From Planctomyces sp. (GTDB lineage Bacteria > Planctomycetota > Planctomycetia > Planctomycetales > Planctomycetaceae), in the NCBI GenBank assembly GCA_005778225.1, contig SXPC01000105.1:1-46352 (forward strand): DNA of 46,352 nt. Direction: 5' to 3'. Of this stretch, positions 42,306 through 46,352 are shown in pieces (the stretch's first letter is position 1; every line of letters begins with the position of its first letter). The position numbers and the translations under genes were made by a program. The notes under the pieces are model-generated. The model was not told where the DNA came from and did not search any database. It was given only the letters and a program-made list of their open reading frames with translations.

Positions 42306-42366
42306 GCCATCGTCTTTCGACGCTTCAAAATACGATGCTTCCGACAGACTTCTGACTGGAGAAATC

Positions 42367-43284
42367 ATGACCATCTTTCGACGTTCGTTCCTGCAATCAG
42401 TTCTTGGCGGCGGGGTTGCTCTCAGCTCGGCGGCTGCTCTCGCATCACAAGCGGAGAACGCCGATGAGCCGTTCATCTTTGCGTTCTTGACGGATACGCA
42501 TCTGCCGGAGGGCAAACCTGACGTGGCTGCGCGGGTTGCAAAGCTGATTGACCAGATTCAGGATCGCCCCCATCCTCCTAAGCTGGTGGTCTTTGGTGGT
42601 GATAACGTCATGGCGATTGATGGTCGTCAGTCGGATGAGAAGGTCGAGCAGGTTCTCGGATTGTTCAAGAGTCAGGTGATGGACCGTCTGCGGATTCCGA
42701 GTTTGAGCTGCATTGGCAATCATGATATTCGCTGGAAAGATCGCGATGCTGACAAACCGGACAGCTATGCGGAAAAACGCAAGGCGACCGAGACGTACAA
42801 GATGCCCAGTCGCTTTTACAGCGCTGATCATGGCGGGTGGACGTACATCATGCTCGATACCTATCACTTCAATGGTTGCGAAATCGATGAAGCCCAATGG
42901 GCCTGGCTGGCAGAGGAACTGAGCAAGAGCGAGCAACCTGTTTGCATCGTCACGCATGCTCCACTTTTCTCAGCGACTCACTTCCTTGAGCCGAGTGTTG
43001 ATACGGAAAAGGGTTACGCGATTCCGCCGGGCTGGTCACCTCGCGGGCTGAATCGGTTTCGAGAGCTGGTTCAAAAGCACCCACGCGTCAAGCTGTGTCT
43101 GAGCGGGCACATGCATACCTGCGATCGAGTCGACATCGACAACGTCACTTACATCTGCGGCGGGGCGGTCAGTGGCAACTGGTGGCATGAGGAAGAGAAG
43201 TATCTTGGCTTTCCGCCGTGCTGGATCGAAGTCAAAACCTATCCGGACGGGCGATGGTCTTACGAGCGACAAGTCTGGACATGA
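42367..43284 (+). CDS. Exported metallophosphoesterase (calcineurin-like)
   Basis: A 305-aa protein with a Tat-like signal (IFRRSFLQSVLGGGVALSSA). Five metallophosphoesterase motifs are in place: FLTDTHLP, VFGGDNV, CIGNHDIRW, VTHAPLF and LSGHMHTCD, together giving the dinuclear metal site. The substrate is a phosphomonoester or diester; nothing narrows it. Export would put it outside the cytoplasm. The PhoX-like gene follows 140 bp later, which suggests a shared phosphate-scavenging role. Confidence 0.92.
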   Translation: MTIFRRSFLQSVLGGGVALSSAAALASQAENADEPFIFAFLTDTHLPEGKPDVAARVAKLIDQIQDRPHPPKLVVFGGDNVMAIDGRQSDEKVEQVLGLFKSQVMDRLRIPSLSCIGNHDIRWKDRDADKPDSYAEKRKATETYKMPSRFYSADHGGWTYIMLDTYHFNGCEIDEAQWAWLAEELSKSEQPVCIVTHAPLFSATHFLEPSVDTEKGYAIPPGWSPRGLNRFRELVQKHPRVKLCLSGHMHTCDRVDIDNVTYICGGAVSGNWWHEEEKYLGFPPCWIEVKTYPDGRWSYERQVWT

Positions 43285-43424
43285 CGTCGAACGACCGCTT
43301 GTTTGATACCTGCAGAGCGTGCCTCCGCCTGAAGATTTTTGTTCTGGACCGTGTGAAATCACGGTGCCAAAATCACCTCGTGAAAATCGTCGTCTCGTCA
43401 ATGTGTTGACGCAGGAGCGTTTGA

Positions 43425-44801
43425 ATGTCGAGTTATCATCGTCGCAGCTTTCTCAAGACGGGGCTTGGTTTTCTGGGTTTGTCTCTCCTCAATCCGCCAC
43501 GTTTTCTGGGTGCGGCAGCAGCGACGAACAACTCCTCTCGACATACGTTCGACCTGCTGCCACAGGCGGATGAAACGACCGGACTGCATCTGCTGCGCTT
43601 GCCTGAAGGGTTTCGATATCGTTCGTTTGGATGGACGGGGGATCTATTGTCCGATGGCTCGAAGACTCCTGATAAGCATGACGGGATGGCGATTCTCTTC
43701 GAAGACGAACACAAGCTGGTCCTATGTCGCAATCATGAACTGGATGGCAGCGGTCGCGCGATGGGAGAAGCCTCTCACTCGTTTGACCCGGATGCTCCTG
43801 CGGGTTGCATCAACCTGGTGATTGATCGTGATGCATTGAGTGTGACGGAGTCTTTTGTCAGTCTTTCGGGAACCTCGCGCAACTGTGCAGGAGGACTGAC
43901 CGGGTGGCAGACGTGGCTGTCGTGTGAAGAGGTTGTCGCAGATCCTGGGGATACGGTCGATGATTTTCGTTACGACTGCCAGCGGGAACATGGCTGGGTG
44001 TTCGAGGTGGGTCCCAAGGGGAATCCCTCGCCGACTCCGTTGACCGCCATGGGGCGATTCAGCCACGAAGCGGTCGTGTTCGACCACCGAAGTGGACTCT
44101 TTTATTTAACAGAAGATCAGCCGACAGCGGGCTTTTACCGATTCACCCCGCGCAAGCCCGGCGTGCTTTCTGAGGGTGGTCGACTTGAGATGTTGGCGAT
44201 CGAAGGGGCGACGGACCTTCGCAAGGGATTGCCCGGAAGTGCAGAGGAAGGAGTGAAAGTTCATTGGGTCACGATCGAAGACCCGGAACGCGGCCATTCG
44301 CCTGGACGTCGAGATGGTCTGGGCGTCTTCGATCAAGGGACGCGTCAAGGGGCAGCCACGTTTGCTCGACTCGAAGGCGCCTGTTTTTCAAATGGAAAGG
44401 TCTACTTCTGCGCGACCAGTGGCGGTCGGGCAGAATGCGGCCAGATCTGGGAATATGATCCCGTCAGCGAGCGACTTCGCATCGCTTATGAATCACCGCA
44501 CCCTGATGTTCTCGACTTCCCGGACAACCTGACTGTTTCGCCTCAGGGGTTCCTGCTGATTTGTGAGGACAGCGACCGCGGTGCGCAGAATCTGAACCTG
44601 CTTGATAAAGAGGGCCAGCTTCGACTTTTCGCCCAGAACAACGTCGTTCTCCATGGCGAAAAGAACGGCTTCACGGGAGATTTCCGCACAGAGGAATGGG
44701 CCGGCCCGACCTTCTCTGCCGACGGTCAAACGCTGTTTATCAATATCCAGACGCCGGGGATCACCTTTGCGATCCAAGGGCCGTGGGATCAGCTGACTTA
44801 G
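43425..44801 (+). CDS. PhoX/DUF839 family exported protein
   Basis: A 458-aa protein with a Tat signal (YHRRSFLKTGLGFLGLSLLN). The family blocks are KHDGMAILFEDEHKLVLCRN and HELDGSGR, the NCAGGLTGWQTWLSCEE stretch typical of PhoX, GRFSHEAVVFDHRSGLFYLT, YFCATSGGRAECGQIWEYDP and NPDNLTVSPQG-like FPDNLTVSPQGFLLICED. PhoX proteins are calcium/iron alkaline phosphatases. Not all DUF839 proteins have that activity, so I give the family only. The N-terminal signal has the RRSFLK twin arginine. Standard length. Confidence 0.9.
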   Translation: MSSYHRRSFLKTGLGFLGLSLLNPPRFLGAAAATNNSSRHTFDLLPQADETTGLHLLRLPEGFRYRSFGWTGDLLSDGSKTPDKHDGMAILFEDEHKLVLCRNHELDGSGRAMGEASHSFDPDAPAGCINLVIDRDALSVTESFVSLSGTSRNCAGGLTGWQTWLSCEEVVADPGDTVDDFRYDCQREHGWVFEVGPKGNPSPTPLTAMGRFSHEAVVFDHRSGLFYLTEDQPTAGFYRFTPRKPGVLSEGGRLEMLAIEGATDLRKGLPGSAEEGVKVHWVTIEDPERGHSPGRRDGLGVFDQGTRQGAATFARLEGACFSNGKVYFCATSGGRAECGQIWEYDPVSERLRIAYESPHPDVLDFPDNLTVSPQGFLLICEDSDRGAQNLNLLDKEGQLRLFAQNNVVLHGEKNGFTGDFRTEEWAGPTFSADGQTLFINIQTPGITFAIQGPWDQLT

Positions 44802-44842
44802 AAGCTGCTGCAACATTCATGCACAGACATTGAACCCAGATG

Positions 44843-45030
44843 AGATTCACCACCAAGGCTCAAAGGACACAAAGACTCACGAAGGAATTCCAGATTTGAA
44901 TCAGCGGCACCGTGATCGAATAGCGGTGTGAGGAGCTTTAGCAGGTCGATTGTCTTTGAGAATCACAAATCGAATTCTTGGTTCCTCTTTGTGAACCTTC
45001 GTGTTGTTTGAGCCCTTGTGGTGAATGATT
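44843..45030. repeat. Long imperfect inverted repeat downstream of the PhoX-like gene
   Basis: 'gattcaccaccaaggctcaa' (44843) with aggacac...acgaaggaattcc faces 'aattcttggttcctctttgtg' ... 'gagcccttgtggtgaat' (44972-45027). Both arms can pair around about 80 nt. It lies between two convergent genes and may be a bidirectional terminator. Confidence 0.5.
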
Positions 45031-45055
45031 CCCGCTCTTTGCATCGCGGGCCCGT

Positions 45056-45712
45056 TTACCAGCGCCAGCCGGCCCAGCGGTTGTAACCCCAGGGGCTGCC
45101 GTAGCGGTAGAAGCCGCCGTAGCCGTAGTAGCCATAGGGGTAACCGTAGTTGTAGCCCCATCCCCAGCCGGGGCTGCCTGCATTCCAGCTGCCGGGGCCG
45201 TAGCCGTAGGCTGTGTAATAAGGACCCGAGAAGAGAGGTCCGCCGTTCCAGCCGTAGTTGGTGGTGTAGTTGCCATAGTAAAGCGGAGGCTGAACGTAGC
45301 CCGAACTCGCGGTGTACGCGTAACCGTTGTTGCCGTAGTAGTTATAGTAAGCCGGTGAGAAGGTGTAGTACGGGCGGTAATAGTTGATCGCGGGGTTGTA
45401 GTAGGGATTGTTGTACGGCGAGTACCAGAGGTTGGAACTGCGGTAGCCGCTGTAATAGATGTTTGCGCCGTAGTAGGGAGCATACGTGCGGGAGAGGGAG
45501 TAATTGCGATACGTCAACGGTGCGTAGGACGAATACGTCCGATAGCGGAAGGGGGCGTTGTTGTAGTAATTGTAGTTGAATCCGCCGTAGGCAGGCCTGT
45601 AGCCACCGACGTAACCGGAGTGATAGGCGCTGCGGTAGATGGCTTGAGCAGAAGCCGTCTGACTGAGCATCGCGATGAGTAGAAAAGCCAGCAGGGGAAG
45701 AACGCGTTTCAT
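45056..45712 (-). CDS. Exported Tyr/Gly/Asn-rich low-complexity protein
   Basis: A 218-aa protein with a clear signal peptide (MKRVLPLLAFLLIAMLSQTA, cleavage after SAQA). The rest is about one quarter Tyr with Gly, Asn, Pro and Ser (NYNYYNNAPFRYRTYSSYAP and NYGYPYGYYGYGGFYRYGSP). No domain. The composition resembles structural or adhesive proteins that form tyrosine-stacked or cross-linked matrices, so a cell wall or holdfast component is possible. Repeats are irregular, not exact. Ends AGWRW. Confidence 0.75.
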   Translation of the reverse strand: MKRVLPLLAFLLIAMLSQTASAQAIYRSAYHSGYVGGYRPAYGGFNYNYYNNAPFRYRTYSSYAPLTYRNYSLSRTYAPYYGANIYYSGYRSSNLWYSPYNNPYYNPAINYYRPYYTFSPAYYNYYGNNGYAYTASSGYVQPPLYYGNYTTNYGWNGGPLFSGPYYTAYGYGPGSWNAGSPGWGWGYNYGYPYGYYGYGGFYRYGSPWGYNRWAGWRW

Positions 45713-45892
45713 GGCGTCACCATCGTGATTCAGGAATTCAACAGAAGGAAGATCTCATGTGGTACAAATTCACCATACGGCGGGTCACAGGGAAAAGCAA
45801 GGAGGTTTAGGGAGACCAGGGCGCGTTTGCGGGTTGTGCCGCACCGGGCATGGTTATGCCTTCATCGACACCATCACTGCCGGACAGTCTGC

Positions 45893-46352
45893 TCAGCCCT
45901 TCTGCATCTCTTTCGAGAACGAATCCTTCAGCGTCACGGTGCGGTTAAAGACCGGACTGGCGGGGGTTGAGTCTTTGGTATCGACGCAGAAATAGCCCAG
46001 GCGTTCGAACTGCACCGTCGTTCCTGGCTCGAGGGATTTGAGAGCGGGCTCCAGTCGGGCATCGGTCAGCGTCACCAGCGAGTTCGGGTTGAGAAACGCT
46101 TTGAAGTCCTGGCCTTCTTCGACGTCCATTGGATCTTCTTTGGTATACATTCGCTCGTAGAGTCGTACGGTTGCAGGGAACGACTCGGTCGCGCTGACCC
46201 AGTGAAGAGTTGCTTTGACTTTCCGTCCATCGGGAGAATCGCCCCCTTTGGTCAGCGGGTCATAGGTGCAGCGCAGTTCGGTGATGTTGCCGCTGGCGTC
46301 TTTGATGACTTCATTGCAGGTGATGTAGTACGCCCAGCGCAATCGGACTTCC
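45893..46352 (-). CDS. glnS: Glutaminyl-tRNA synthetase, C-terminal part (5' truncated by window edge)
   Basis: The C-terminal beta-barrel anticodon-binding region of GlnRS: RWAYYITCNEVIKDASGNIT, CTYDPLTKGGDSPDGRKVKA, TLHWVSATESFPATVRLYER, FLNPNSLVTLTDARLEPAL and FERLGYFCVDTKDS with PVFNRTVTLKDSF at the end. The catalytic Rossmann domain lies beyond 46352. Presence of GlnRS means tRNA-Gln is charged directly rather than through the amidotransferase route. Confidence 0.93.
   Translation of the reverse strand, partial: EVRLRWAYYITCNEVIKDASGNITELRCTYDPLTKGGDSPDGRKVKATLHWVSATESFPATVRLYERMYTKEDPMDVEEGQDFKAFLNPNSLVTLTDARLEPALKSLEPGTTVQFERLGYFCVDTKDSTPASPVFNRTVTLKDSFSKEMQKG

Overview
The window is a stretch of bacterial chromosome that looks planctomycete. 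It encodes a DUF1559 pilin-like protein with an H-x9-DG C-terminus, a zinc-finger/Ser-Thr kinase/leucine-rich protein overlapping an ECF sigma gene, a XylR-like AraC regulator, a DUF5690 transporter, a Tat-exported metallophosphoesterase next to a PhoX-like protein, and many dispersed GC-rich hairpin repeats between genes. No rRNA, tRNA, CRISPR array, transposase or integrase was recognised. The window starts inside prfA and ends inside glnS.

Left flank (1-10.2 kb): ordinary host genes. prfA; lipB-lipA with an esterase-like gene and a small lipoyl-like domain gene in close succession; a ParD-ParE pair whose toxin is frameshifted; thiS-thiG; a DJ-1/PfpI protein; a GT39 membrane glycosyltransferase; a TIM-barrel sugar isomerase-like protein; and a membrane-anchored parvulin. 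The LipB homologue appears to lack both catalytic residues.

Centre (10.7-34.8 kb): a tailed-virion locus split into two divergent operons. The leftward operon (24.26 to 10.77 kb, minus strand) encodes, in order: prohead protease with scaffold-like tail, small head protein, major capsid protein, a two-frame gene with a T TTT TTT slippery site (tail-assembly-chaperone type), connector and joining proteins, an HK97 gp10-like protein, tail terminator candidate, tail tube candidate, a very short tape measure, Dit-like protein, a tail hub with a long Ser-rich tail, then a DUF115-like protein and two glycosyltransferases. The rightward operon (30.45 to 34.81 kb, plus strand) encodes a DUF1353 protein, an exported trypsin-like protease, three small unknowns, a LamG-like protein and a BppU-like protein. 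Both operons begin with the same 224-bp leader (10 mismatches, no gaps), in inverted orientation. Six host genes lie between them (ABC permease and ATPase, crotonase, mutarotase-like, GxxExxY, YqgE). No terminase, portal, integrase, repressor or endolysin is in view. With the short tape measure and host-type repeats in almost every spacer, this fits a domesticated, gene-transfer-agent-like or defective prophage locus better than a recent prophage.

Right flank (34.9-46.35 kb): kinase and sigma factor, XylR divergent from the DUF5690 transporter, DUF1559 pilin-like protein, lipoprotein, metallophosphoesterase, PhoX-like protein, a Tyr-rich exported protein and glnS.

Two whole-window patterns stand out. 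First, plus-strand composition switches from C-rich to G-rich at about 26-29 kb whichever strand carries the gene. Second, several hairpin families sit directly against ribosome-binding sites or stop codons; the commonest precedes six virion genes as a hairpin-plus-Shine-Dalgarno cassette.
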